DNA of 64,000 nt from Nocardioides aquaticus (GTDB lineage: Bacteria > Actinomycetota > Actinomycetes > Propionibacteriales > Nocardioidaceae). Shown one piece after another: positions 55,741 to 64,000 of this stretch. The notes under the pieces are model-generated. The model did no database searches and was not told the origin of the DNA. It saw only the letters and a list, made by a program, of their open reading frames with translations. Made by a program: the position numbers and the translations under genes. Numbering within the stretch: position 1 is the stretch's first letter; every line of letters starts with the position of its first letter. The stretch spans positions 1,364,001 through 1,428,000 of the forward strand of contig NZ_CP075371.1 in the NCBI RefSeq assembly GCF_018459925.1. The letters run 5' to 3'.

Positions 55741-56045
55741 GCGCCGAGGAGCTCGAGCAGTACGAGACCGAGATGGAGCTGACGCTCTACCGGGAGTACC
55801 GCGACGTCGTCGGCATCTTCAAGTACGTCGTGGAGACCGACCGGCGCTTCTACCTGTGCAACCAGGTCGACGTGAAGGCGCGCACCGAGGCCGGCGAGGT
55901 CTTCTTCGAGGTCTCGATGACCGACGCCTGGGTCTGGGACATGTACCGCCCGGCGCGCTTCGCGAAGAACGTGAAGGTGCTGACCTTCAAGGACGTCAAC
56001 GTCGAGGAGCTCAGCGGCGCGGAGACCGAGCAGCCGCTGCCCTGA
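55737..56045 (+). CDS. DUF2469 family protein
   Basis: The 102-residue protein matches the conserved actinobacterial DUF2469 family, whose function is unknown: MSAEELEQYETEMELTLYRE, FKYVVETDRRFYLCNQVDV and VSMTDAWVWDMYRPARF. The AGGAGG before the ATG is clear. In most actinobacteria it sits between rnhB and yraN; here two Tad-like gene pairs separate it from yraN. Confidence 0.93.
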   Translation: MSAEELEQYETEMELTLYREYRDVVGIFKYVVETDRRFYLCNQVDVKARTEAGEVFFEVSMTDAWVWDMYRPARFAKNVKVLTFKDVNVEELSGAETEQPLP

Positions 56046-56066
56046 GGTGCCGGCCGGGTCGGTGCG

Positions 56067-57875
56067 TCACTCGATCAGGCGTACGGGGTCGCCCGCGATG
56101 TTGGCGTCCCACGTCGTGAAGTCCGTGACGTTGGAGCCGGAGAAGTTGGTCTCCACCTGGAACCAGCAGCCGCCCAGGGTGGCGGGGTTGCAGCTGTAGT
56201 CCTCCGGCAGCGGGATCACCATCTGCTGGATCTTGCCGTTGTGGGTGGAGGCCTTGACCGGGACCGTGCACTCACCGAGGTTGGTGTAGGCCGCGTCGCC
56301 GAGAGCCCCCCGGCACCCCGGCACCGAACCGCCCGGCCCGGACCTGATCGAGCCGGTGGCGTCCGGCGGCGCGATCACCCGGACGCTTCCGCCGGTGCCC
56401 GTGGACCCGTCGGCGGCGTCGAAGAAGTCGAAGGCGATGTACTGCCCACGGGCGGAGGGCAGCGCCCGGATCAGGTTGAACCGCGCCCGGCTCGAGGGCG
56501 CGTTCTGCAGCACCGGCATCCTGCTGTATCCCGCGACGGCGACGTCGTCGCGCAGGTCGGCGCGCGACGGCACGACGCGCAGCGCGAAGGAGTTCAGGCC
56601 GGTCGTCGTGCTGACGTTGCCGTCGCGGCTGCCCGCCGAGGCGTTGTCGCGCCACACGACCGGGTCGAAGCTGCGCCCCGACTCGTTGCTGTTCGTCACC
56701 GCCGTGCCGCCCGGGCTGCGGTTGGTCCGGACCTGGAGGTAGTAGTTCCCGGCCATGGTCGGGGTGAAGCTGCACAGCTCGACCCACTGGTGGAAGACGC
56801 GCGCGAGCTCGGGGTTGAACCCGGCGTAACGGGTCTTGCTGCCGGTGGGCTGTGTCCACTGCCGCAGCTCCTCGCTCGCGACCTGGGTGCGACGGCCCTC
56901 GAACTGCTGGGTGCAGCCGGAGACGACCTCGGACTTGAGCGGATCGCCGGTGGCGTTGGGCTGGCGGACCAGGAAGGTGGTGTCGAGGGGCTGTCCCACG
57001 GGGTCGGAGCTGGCGCGCGGGTTGTAGTCGCCGGAGCAGTAGATGCTGGTGGCGTCGGCGTAGCGGGCCGCGCCGGCGGTCGGGGTGTAGTCGCTCATCC
57101 GGTCCGCGACGTAGCGCTGGTCGATGTCGCCGCACGCGACGCCGGTCTCGACGTAGGCCGGGTCGTAGACCTGCACCGCCAGGCTCCTGCCCACGGCAGC
57201 GGGCTCGACCCGCAGGGCGAAGAAGTAGCCCTCGGGGCGGTACTCGGAGTTCCGGCCGGGCACGCAGTTCTCAGCGGTGGAGCACGGCATGGTGCCGTAG
57301 CGGTCGCCCTGCACCTTGTCCGTGCCGGGGCCCTCCACCGCGGCCCAGAACTGCGGGTTCGAGCTGCAGTTGGGGAAGGGCGCCGCAGGAAGCGCGGTCC
57401 CGCTGGGCTGGGCCGCGCCGGCCGTGCTCGGTGGCTCGTTGCCGAAGGTGTTACAGGGGCTTCCCATCGGGGCGGGCGCGGTGTAGTCGGCGAGTGCGGT
57501 GCGCGTGACCTGGGCCGTCGGGCTCCCGATCGCGGCGCCGAAGGTGTTGTCCACGGTGGTGGTGATGGTCACCCTCAGCTGGCTGGACACGTCACCCTCG
57601 TCCACCTCCACGGTCGTGCCGCCACCAGCGGCATAACCGTTGACCGCCGCGATCCGGCGGGCGGTGGTCGTCGCCTGGCCGAGGTTGCCAGGCATCCAGG
57701 TGACCGCCGAGAGCGCCGCGGCGTCGGCGGCCCGCTGCACCCGACCGGCCTCCCGGTAGAGCATCCCGATGTCGACGGCGATCGCGGCCATCCCGATCAG
57801 GACCGTCGGCAGCAGGACCGCGAACAGGATGGCGGCCACCCCTGCCTCGTCACGCCTCCGTGGCGGGCGCGTCAC
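56067..57875 (-). CDS. TadG-like pilus/secretion-associated protein, first copy
   Basis: The 602-residue protein begins with the Tad/TadG N-terminus: GVAAILFAVLLPTVLIGMAA followed by AVDIGMLYREAGRVQRAADA. About 550 residues of extracellular Ser/Thr/Gly-rich sequence with many cysteines follow; I do not recognise that part. Its GTG overlaps the stop of the TadE-like gene by four bases. Tad systems build Flp pili; no motor ATPase or platform gene is in the window. Confidence 0.8.
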   Translation of the reverse strand: MTRPPRRRDEAGVAAILFAVLLPTVLIGMAAIAVDIGMLYREAGRVQRAADAAALSAVTWMPGNLGQATTTARRIAAVNGYAAGGGTTVEVDEGDVSSQLRVTITTTVDNTFGAAIGSPTAQVTRTALADYTAPAPMGSPCNTFGNEPPSTAGAAQPSGTALPAAPFPNCSSNPQFWAAVEGPGTDKVQGDRYGTMPCSTAENCVPGRNSEYRPEGYFFALRVEPAAVGRSLAVQVYDPAYVETGVACGDIDQRYVADRMSDYTPTAGAARYADATSIYCSGDYNPRASSDPVGQPLDTTFLVRQPNATGDPLKSEVVSGCTQQFEGRRTQVASEELRQWTQPTGSKTRYAGFNPELARVFHQWVELCSFTPTMAGNYYLQVRTNRSPGGTAVTNSNESGRSFDPVVWRDNASAGSRDGNVSTTTGLNSFALRVVPSRADLRDDVAVAGYSRMPVLQNAPSSRARFNLIRALPSARGQYIAFDFFDAADGSTGTGGSVRVIAPPDATGSIRSGPGGSVPGCRGALGDAAYTNLGECTVPVKASTHNGKIQQMVIPLPEDYSCNPATLGGCWFQVETNFSGSNVTDFTTWDANIAGDPVRLIE

Positions 57876-58504
57876 GGGTGGGTCCCGGCAGCACAGGTGA
57901 GCGCGGGCAAGGGCTCGAAGGTGAACACCGCGGAGTCGCTGACATCGAGGCCGGCGCCGAACAGACCCGTGATGAAGTCGTGCCGGGCGCGTAGGTAGAT
58001 GCCGACCGTGTCGGGAGAGGAGTTCACACAGGCGTTGATGGTCGCCGAGGCCCAGGCGCCGTCGAGGTAGCGGAACTGGTCCCGGGCCGGGACCCACCGG
58101 AACCGCACGCAGTTCACCGTGCAGGTCCACTCGTCGTTGCCGGCCGCGCCGGGGAACCCCTGCGGGTTGGCCCGGAAGACCCAGAGCTCCTGGACCGAGT
58201 CCTCGGGCAGGGCGCTGCCCGAGGTCTGGACGGCGTTGGCCGCCATCTGAGCCAGCATCGGGGCGTTGGCGGGTGTGCACGGCGCGGTGCAGTCCCCACC
58301 CTCGTTGACGCCGGCAGGCCCGGCCCCGGCCAGGGCCGAGGCCACCCGGCCGCCTGCCCGGACGCTCGAGGTGACCGCGAGGGAGTCGCGCAGCAGCAGG
58401 GACATCTCGATGATGCCGAAGACCAGGAGCATCAGGATCGGGATGACCAGGGCGGCTTCGACGGCGACGGCCCCGCGCTCGCTCGCTGGTCGTCTGGTGC
58501 GCAT
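57872..58504 (-). CDS. TadE-like membrane protein, first copy
   Basis: The 210-residue protein has the TadE-like motif RGAVAVEAALVIPILMLLVF, a prepilin-like helix, followed by an extracellular domain with six or so cysteines (CTAPCTP, CTVNCVRF). ATG 58504 is chosen since the motif follows within 12 residues; the longer frame upstream is low-complexity. It is the first gene of the minus-strand pair and overlaps the TadG-like gene. Confidence 0.85.
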   Translation of the reverse strand: MRTRRPASERGAVAVEAALVIPILMLLVFGIIEMSLLLRDSLAVTSSVRAGGRVASALAGAGPAGVNEGGDCTAPCTPANAPMLAQMAANAVQTSGSALPEDSVQELWVFRANPQGFPGAAGNDEWTCTVNCVRFRWVPARDQFRYLDGAWASATINACVNSSPDTVGIYLRARHDFITGLFGAGLDVSDSAVFTFEPLPALTCAAGTHP

Positions 58505-58846
58505 CGCGTCCTTCGTCGTCGCCGGTCGGGGGGTCCCGGGTCCGCGCAAGTCTGGCGGAGGGGACAGTCGGGGTGGGCGAGAACTGCGGAACCAGGATGC
58601 CGAGAAGGCGCGACAGCAAGGGCGGTCCAGACCAGGCGCCGTCGGCAGGCGGGCGCGGCTCGGTCTGGTGACCGAGACCGAGATGCCGGCCGGGTGCATC
58701 ATCTGCGCAGGTCAGAGCGGGTCCGGCAAGGGCTGGGCGAGGTCGCGGTGGCAGGACGACGGTTCCGGGGACGGAGGGCGGGACGACTCCTAGCCTCACG
58801 GGTGAGGTGACCCCCGCGCCTCGCCGTCCTCCCTCGAGGTGCCTCG
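58505..58846. promoter_or_regulatory. 342-base divergent region between the two TadE-like genes
   Basis: No gene is evident here. It must hold promoters for both Tad-like pairs. TAGCCT (58791-58796) is a possible -10 for the plus-strand pair. A short dyad CTCGGTC/GACCGAG lies near 58662-58679 and CCTCAC/GTGAGG near 58794-58807. Confidence 0.45.
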
Positions 58847-59350
58847 ATGTCCACTCCGCCTCCGCCGGCGCCCACGCGCACGCGCCGCCCCCGCGTACGC
58901 CGCGGTGACGACCGCGGTGCCGTCGCCGTCGAGTTCGCGCTGGTGATGCCCCTGCTGCTGGTGCTGCTCTTCGGCGTCATCGGCTACGGCTACATGCTCT
59001 CGTTCCGCCAGGGCATCAGCCAGGCCGCGGCGGAGGGGGCGCGTACCGCCGCGGTGCTGTCACCCTCCGACCCGGCCGTCGCCGGCAAGACCCGGGACGC
59101 CGTCAACGGGGCGCTGGGCAGCTACGGGGTCACCTGCGCCAGCAACGGGGCGCTGATGAAGGGCGCGAGTCCGGCGGGGACCTGCACGATCAGTGCCCGC
59201 AGGCCGTGCAGCAACGCCGCCACCTCCCAGTGCGTCGAGGTCTCGCTGGCCTACACCTACCGCGACGACCCGCTCCTGCCCTCGTTCCCCGGTCTCGGCG
59301 TCGTGCTGCCCGAGCAGTTGGCGTACTCGACCGAGGCGCAGGTGAACTGA
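58847..59350 (+). CDS. TadE-like membrane protein, second copy
   Basis: The 167-residue protein has an Arg/Pro-rich start and the TadE motif RGAVAVEFALVMPLLLVLLF, then FRQGISQAAAEGARTAAV and a cysteine-containing outer domain (CASNG, GTCTIS, PCSNA, QCVEV). It resembles the first TadE-like gene in motif but not in the outer part. It is followed by its TadG-like partner after one base. Confidence 0.87.
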   Translation: MSTPPPPAPTRTRRPRVRRGDDRGAVAVEFALVMPLLLVLLFGVIGYGYMLSFRQGISQAAAEGARTAAVLSPSDPAVAGKTRDAVNGALGSYGVTCASNGALMKGASPAGTCTISARRPCSNAATSQCVEVSLAYTYRDDPLLPSFPGLGVVLPEQLAYSTEAQVN

Positions 59351-59351
59351 G

Positions 59352-61084
59352 GTGTCCGGAGGTCCGCGGTCCCGGCGCGAGCGGGACGAGCGCGGGGCCG
59401 TGCTCGCGATCGTCGGCGCCGCCCTCACCGTAATCGTCCTGGTCGCCGCCTTCGCCGTCGACCTCGGGGTGCAACGGGTGGTGCGGCGTGACATGCAGGC
59501 GCTGGCCGACGTGGTCGCGCTCGACCTCGCCCGCGAGATCGACGGACGGACACGGGCGCAGCTGGCCGGGGAGGGGCAGCAGACGAGCCCGAGCAGCGCG
59601 CTGGCGCTGAGCCTGGCCCGCAACGACGACACGATCGGCGACGACCTGGCGGTGGCCGTGAGCTGGGGTGCCTGGGACGGGGAGACGTTCGACGTCACGG
59701 TCGACCCGCCGTCCGCGGTCCGGGTGGTCGCCTCGGCCACGACCGACTTCGCCTTCGCGCCGGGCGAGGGGGGTGCGACCCGCACCGCGTACGCCGAGGC
59801 CGACTCGACCGCGTGCTACCAGCTGGGCTCGTGGGCCGCGGCGGTCCGCTCGGGGACTCGAGCCTGCTCGGCCCGCTGAACGGTCTCCTCGGGCTGAACC
59901 TGGGCCTGCTCGGCTACCAAGGCATGGCCCAGGCCGACCTCCGCCTCGCCCAGCTCGCCGCCGAGCCCCGGATCGGCAGCGAGACCCGGCTGCTGAGCTC
60001 GCCGATCGCGTACGGCGACCTCGTGCAGGCCAGCATCGACGCGCTGCGCAAGGAGGACGACCCGACCAACGAGGCGGCGATCCAGGCGCTCGGGGTGCTG
60101 CTCGGGGCGTCGGCCGGCCTCCCCGCGGTCACCGTGGGCCAGGCGTTGAGCATCGCGGCGGGGGACTCGGCGGCCCTGGACACCGACCTCAACCTGCTCG
60201 ACGTCCTGGCCGGGTCGCTGGCAGCGGCCAACGGCCGGCGCGCCCTGGAGATCCCGAACCTGCAGATGGGCGTGCCCGGGATCGGCAACGTCACGAGCAC
60301 CTCCTTGGGGGTGCAGCAGGGTCTCAGCCTGGCCTGCGGCACGCCGGGCTCGATCGAGTCGCGGGCGACGTCGAGCCAGGTCGACGGGACGATGGACATC
60401 GACTTCGCCAACCTTCCCAGTGTCGGTCTGGACTTCGGCCTGGTGAAGGGGACCCTGCAGACCACCAAGGCGACCGGCTCGCTCACGCTGAACCTCGGCG
60501 GCGCCACCGGTCAGCTCGTCTCGCCGCCCCCGGTGACCTGCGGGGGTGGGACCAGCGCCGCGCCCGACACCTTCACCGTCCGGGTCGGCACGTCCCTGGC
60601 CTCGTACCGGCTGGTGTCGGACGTGAGGGTCCGGGGCAAGGTGTCGGTGGGCACGGGCTCGCTCAAGGTGGACGCCCTGGTCGACCTGACGGTGCGCCTG
60701 TCGATGGGAACGGGGAGCGGCCCGGCCGGTGCCGACGTCCCGCTGTCGATCCCACCGAACGACACCGTGCCGCGCCAGACCGGCGGCGCCGCGGCCCTGC
60801 TCGGCCCGGTCGTCCCGCAGGTCCTGACGAGCTCGGTCGACGTGAGCCTGCCGCTGGGCCTCGGGATCGGCCTGGGCGCGCTGAAGGCGGGCATCGTGGA
60901 CGCGGTGGTCGCGGACCTCACCGCGGCGACGGGCGGGTTCACCGTCAAGACGCTGAACCCGCTCGCCGCCAACATCGACCAGTACCTCGTCGGGCCGGTG
61001 GCCCGGCTGCTGGGACTGCGGCTCGCCGGTGCCGACGTGTACGCCGTGAACGCCGTCTGCGCGAACCCGCGACTGACCGGCTGA
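59352..61084 (+). pseudogene. TadG-like protein, second copy, frameshifted
   Basis: The N-terminus has the Tad motif RGAVLAIVGAALTVIVLVAA and DMQALADVVALDLAREIDG. The first frame ends at 59879 soon after STACYQLGSWAAAVRSG. The natural continuation DSSLLGPLNGLLGLNLGLLG lies in the next frame and runs to 61084. One extra G in the GGGG run at 59852-59855 would restore a single protein of about 577 residues. Either the assembly lacks a base or the gene is broken. The C-terminal part is Leu/Gly/Val-rich with no known domain. Confidence 0.8.
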
Positions 61085-61159
61085 GGCCTGTCCGACCGGC
61101 CACGAACCGTCCACAGAGCCGCCGTCCGGGGGCTCCTCCACAACCACGGCTCGTGACCC

Positions 61160-61176
61160 GGCGGGGCCGCCCCGCC
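61160..61176 (+). terminator. GC hairpin after the TadG-like gene
   Basis: GGCGGGG (61160-61166) pairs with CCCCGCC (61170-61176) around a 3-base loop, 75 bases beyond the Tad-like gene and just before yraN. Confidence 0.5.
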
Positions 61177-61205
61177 ACGGGCGAGCCTGTGCCGGAGGAG
61201 GCGTG

Positions 61206-61574
61206 ATGACGACGACGGCAGCGAGCAAGCAGGCCCTGGGTGCCTACGGCGAGCAGGTGGCCCTGCGACACCTGGTGGAGCAGGGGATGGTCCTGCTGGA
61301 CCGCAACTGGCGGTGCAGCGAGGGGGAGATCGACCTCGTCTTGAAGGACGGTCCGGCCCTGGTGGTGTGCGAGGTCAAGACCCGGTCGAGCCTGGTGTGC
61401 GGGTCGCCGCAGGAGGCGGTCGGGGTGGTCAAGCTGGAGCGCCTGGCCCGGCTGGCCGAGCGGTGGCGCGAGGAGCGCGGCGTGCACCCGCCCGAGGTCA
61501 GGGTCGACGTCGTGGCGGTGCTGCGCGGCCCGCGTGGCGCCGCGCAGGTCGAGCACGTCCGCGGCGTGGTCTGA
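61206..61574 (+). CDS. yraN: YraN family (UPF0102) nuclease-fold protein
   Basis: The 122-residue protein has the restriction-endonuclease-like fold of UPF0102: ALGAYGEQVALRHLVEQGM, RNWRCSEGEIDLV and ALVVCEVKTRSS, with the D...ExK acidic site. The exact role is unknown. GGAGGAGG precedes; ATG 61206 is preferred to the adjacent GTG at 61203. Its last base overlaps the comM start. Confidence 0.93.
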   Translation: MTTTAASKQALGAYGEQVALRHLVEQGMVLLDRNWRCSEGEIDLVLKDGPALVVCEVKTRSSLVCGSPQEAVGVVKLERLARLAERWREERGVHPPEVRVDVVAVLRGPRGAAQVEHVRGVV

Positions 61575-62530
61575 TGCCGTTCGCCACGGCCCGCACCGTC
61601 TCGCTGCACGGCGCGGTCGGCCACCTCATCGACGTCCAGGCCGACGTCTCGCCCGGCCTCGTGGGGACCACCCTGGTCGGCCGTCCGGACGCCTCGCTGA
61701 ACGAGGCGCGGGACCGCTGCCGGATGGCGGTGATCAACTCCGAGCTCCCGTGGCCCTCGACCAAGCGGATCACCGTGCTGCTCTCGCCGGCCGACCTGCA
61801 CAAGCGCGGCACCCACTTCGACCTCGCGATCGCCGTCTCGGTGCTGGCCGCCGACGACAAGCTCCCGCGTGCGGGGCTCGCGGCGACCGCGTTCATCGGG
61901 GAGCTGACGCTCGCCGGCCAGCTGCGCCCGGTCACCGGGGTCCTGCCGATGGTCCTGGCGGCCGCCGAGCGCGGGGTGCGTCGGGTCGTGGTCCCGGAGC
62001 CTCAGGCGCAGGAGGCGGCGATGGTGCCCGGGATGAGCGTGCTCGGCCTGCGCTCCCTGTCCCAGGTGGTCGCCGAGCTGCGGGGAGACCCCGTCCCCGA
62101 GGCGGCCCCGGTCGCCGCGATGTCGGGCTCACGGCTCCTGTCGTGGCGCGGCGAGGAGCGGATGGAGGCCCTCGACCTCGCCGACCTCCGCGGCATCGAG
62201 GACGCCAAGTACGCCGTGGAGGTCGCCGCCGCCGGTGGCCACCACCTGATGCTGTCCGGCCCCAAGGGGGCCGGCAAGACCAGCATCGCCGAACGGATCC
62301 CGTCGCTGCTGCCTCCGCTCAGCGCGGCGGAGTCGCTCGAGCTCACCGCGATCCACAGCCTGGCCGGCACCCTGGACCCGGCCACGGGCCTGATGGTCGA
62401 CCCGCCGTACGCCGCCCCGCACCACGACGCCAGCAAGAGCGCCCTGATCGGGGGCGGGTCGGGGCAGGTCCGTCCCGGGGAGATCAGTCGCTGCCACGGC
62501 GGTGTCCTGTTCCTGTACGACATATCTTAA
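61574..62530 (+). pseudogene. comM: ComM/YifB AAA ATPase, interrupted in Walker B
   Basis: ComM is a hexameric helicase that extends branches during natural transformation. Residues 1-314 match the family: the Lon-like start (FATARTVSLHGAVGHLIDVQ), RDRCRMAVINSELPWP and Walker A SGPKGAGKTSIAE (about 227). The frame then reads HGGVLFL where Walker B should continue with Asp-Glu, but goes on YDIS and stops at 62530. Usual length is about 500, so 40 percent is missing. The break at 62515 coincides with a drop in GC content, which points to an insertion, not point decay. Confidence 0.9.
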
Positions 62531-64000
62531 CCCGTTTGTCTCCCGCCCTAGCGCCTTCAGTCGAAACGCCTACCCGTCTAGCGACAGCACCGCCCACCTC
62601 TTGGCAACGCGGCCCGAGCCCCGCCGGCGAAGGCGCGAGGGTTGGAGGCTCGTCACAACTTCACCTGCCCGGGGGCGCCGGCCGGGTCCAGGTGCCCTAG
62701 CGGACGACCGCGCGCACCTTCTTTGAAGCCGCTGTGGCGGTGTCGCTGCCGGAGTACTTGACGACGAAGGTCTGTGGGCCACGCCGACCCCGGTACGCGT
62801 AGGACATCGTCGCGGGCGTCGAGGTAATGCGGTACTTCGCCAGTTGCTTCGTGCCGCGGAGGATTCGCAGCGTGCCGCCTGGGTTCCGTACCCCTGGCGT
62901 CGTGACGCGGCTCTTGAGAATCACCTTGCCGACGCGCTCGCGAGCGGAAACTTGCAGTTCCGACTTTGCCGTTACCGCAACGGGTGCGGAGAAGGCGACA
63001 CCGCTCTGGTGCCCGGGGAGGCGGGCAACCTCCCGGACGCTGATCTCCCGGCATCCCCGGTCGCCGACGCTCCACGTCGTACCGCCGTTGTAGGTGTAGA
63101 CGCCGTCGCAGTACCAAGAGAACTCGCGCGACGTCGGTTTCTTGTTCCACTCGCCAGGCACCGCCTCGACCCAGCCCGACGGCGTGACACTCCCGGCGAT
63201 CGTGGGAGGGGCGACGTTGACGAGTCGGTACTCAGGGAGGTATTCGAGTGCGACGTTCTTATTTGAACCGAAGGATCCGAAAGTGGTCACGGTGGTCGCT
63301 TCACTCTGCGTCGCCGCACCTGCATACCATTGTTCGACGATAGTCTCGCCGGTGAAGCGGACCTGAACATCTCCAAGGCTTATGTACCCGATGCCTGGAA
63401 GTATGTAGTACCCCGACGCGGAGGTCGTCCCGCGGGAAACGACGCGGGAGCCTTGAAAGGCAGTCACAGTTACGCCCTCAATGGCCACATCGCTCTGGTC
63501 CGTCACATAACCGCTAATCGCTTTTCCCCCTTGCAGGGCAACATCGACGCCGTAGCGCGCCTCATCCTTCGCTACCGTCAGGAACGTGGCGTCTTCCGGG
63601 AGGGCACCGCCCCCAAGGAATGCCCCTTCGTATGCCTCGCCGAAGTTGTTCCGCATGGGCTCGCTCTTGACTGTCACTGGCACGTTGGCGGGCACGGTGA
63701 GGGAATAGTCCTGTGTCTTGCCTGCCCTGCTCTCGCTGTTCGAGAGCGGCACCACCTGCCCGCGGTCAAGCGCGTAGGCTTGCGCCGAGCCATCTAGTGG
63801 AGCGTCGAAGGAATTGGTCACCTTTCCGAGCAATCGGCCGACTTCCGGATAACGGAGGTCAATTCCGGAAAGAGTCTGCTCGGCATCAACCTGAACTGCG
63901 GGACTAGTCTCCTCTGAGAACGCCTCGCCTGCCCAGATGTCGAACTTGCGTGTGTCGTTTAGGTCCGCCCGAACCTTCACGGGCTCTTCGGTATTGAGGC
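62514..64000. mobile_element. Left edge of a probable element/island inserted in comM
   Basis: From the comM break on, base composition and codon use change: more A/T, codons such as TTA, ATA and TAT, and no actinobacterial gene-overlap style. If the element starts with TGT (62514-62516), the five bases before it (GTTCC, 62509-62513) would be the target copy. CTAGCG occurs three times in the first 190 bases (near 62548, 62577 and 62698), a possible end repeat. comM is a known target of Tn7-like Tn6022/AbaR islands in Acinetobacter. No transposase is visible in the part seen. Confidence 0.6.
62697..64000 (-). CDS. Large surface-type protein with Ig-like/carboxypeptidase-regulatory repeats (5' end beyond window)
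   Basis: At least 434 residues are visible and the frame stays open to the window edge. It looks like stacked beta-sandwich domains: GRLLGKVTNSFDAPLDGSAQ, AISGYVTDQSDVAIEGVTVT with ASGYYILPGI (carboxypeptidase regulatory-like), then VAPPTIAGSVTPSGWVEAVP and a C-terminal Ig-like repeat ending ASKKVRAVVR. Such proteins are exported and often bind the cell surface or matrix. No sorting signal is seen at the C-terminus. Base composition is well below its neighbours, which suggests transfer with the comM insertion. Confidence 0.75.
   Translation of the reverse strand, partial: LNTEEPVKVRADLNDTRKFDIWAGEAFSEETSPAVQVDAEQTLSGIDLRYPEVGRLLGKVTNSFDAPLDGSAQAYALDRGQVVPLSNSESRAGKTQDYSLTVPANVPVTVKSEPMRNNFGEAYEGAFLGGGALPEDATFLTVAKDEARYGVDVALQGGKAISGYVTDQSDVAIEGVTVTAFQGSRVVSRGTTSASGYYILPGIGYISLGDVQVRFTGETIVEQWYAGAATQSEATTVTTFGSFGSNKNVALEYLPEYRLVNVAPPTIAGSVTPSGWVEAVPGEWNKKPTSREFSWYCDGVYTYNGGTTWSVGDRGCREISVREVARLPGHQSGVAFSAPVAVTAKSELQVSARERVGKVILKSRVTTPGVRNPGGTLRILRGTKQLAKYRITSTPATMSYAYRGRRGPQTFVVKYSGSDTATAASKKVRAVVR

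Noticed and set aside
55741..56119. A real Arg-rich C-terminal extension of RNase HII
   Set aside because: The extension lies fully out of frame over the well-conserved DUF2469 gene and looks like a typical GC-rich shadow; a lost base is more likely.
62530..62696. A transposase or integrase gene at the comM junction
   Set aside because: Only short frames without recognisable motifs are present here; any recombinase must lie beyond the window.

Overview
The window is very GC-rich DNA, with GTG starts about as common as ATG, gene overlaps of the GTGA/ATGA kind and many leaderless-looking promoters. Gene content and protein sequences suggest an actinobacterium close to Nocardioides (Nocardioidaceae); the genus is inferred from protein resemblance, not from a search. 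Most of the window is core chromosome, with one paralog-rich accessory locus at the left, a Tad-type pilin-like patch near the right, and what looks like the edge of an inserted element at the far right.

Layout. 1-600: a tRNA-Glu(CTC), a shared terminator and a small lipoprotein gene. 700-11600: an accessory locus with four GPP34-like genes, a giant RHS/YD-repeat protein, a LytR-CpsA-Psr (LCP) wall enzyme and two gene remnants that reveal an old segmental duplication. 11700-13800: alkylation repair (Ada/AlkA-type glycosylase and Ogt). 13860-16700: leucine biosynthesis (leuC, leuD) with its divergent IclR regulator of the NdgR type. 16700-24080: a GNAT enzyme, a lysine-tailed HU protein, F420 cofactor gene fbiD, plsC-gpsA phospholipid genes, an XRE-like regulator and a transsulfuration enzyme.

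24100-35700: ddl, a DUF3515 lipoprotein, an Lrp-like sensor, thiL, rpmB, a FakA-like kinase, recG, rsmD, coaD, yceD-like, rpmF, rnc, mutM and a short coiled-coil protein. 35760-47730: smc, a thioesterase, ftsY, amt with two separate P-II genes, glnD, ffh and a NYN-domain protein. Together these cover chromosome segregation, SRP protein targeting and ammonium sensing. 47750-50700: a mycothiol-dependent isomerase-like protein, a ROK regulator and a divergent amidohydrolase.

50700-56050: the classical rpsP-khpA-rimM-trmD-rplS-lepB-rnhB-DUF2469 block, in which trmD is fused to a GNAT domain. 56067-61084: two divergent TadE/TadG-like gene pairs separate DUF2469 from yraN. 61206-62515: yraN and the start of a comM (yifB) gene.

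The comM reading frame stops abruptly inside its Walker B motif at about 62515. Beyond that point base composition falls and a large surface-type protein gene runs off the window. This is best explained by insertion of a mobile element or genomic island into comM. Three genes (LCP, the second TadG-like gene, rnhB) show defects that a single missing base would explain, mostly at or near G/C runs; these may be assembly errors or true mutations.
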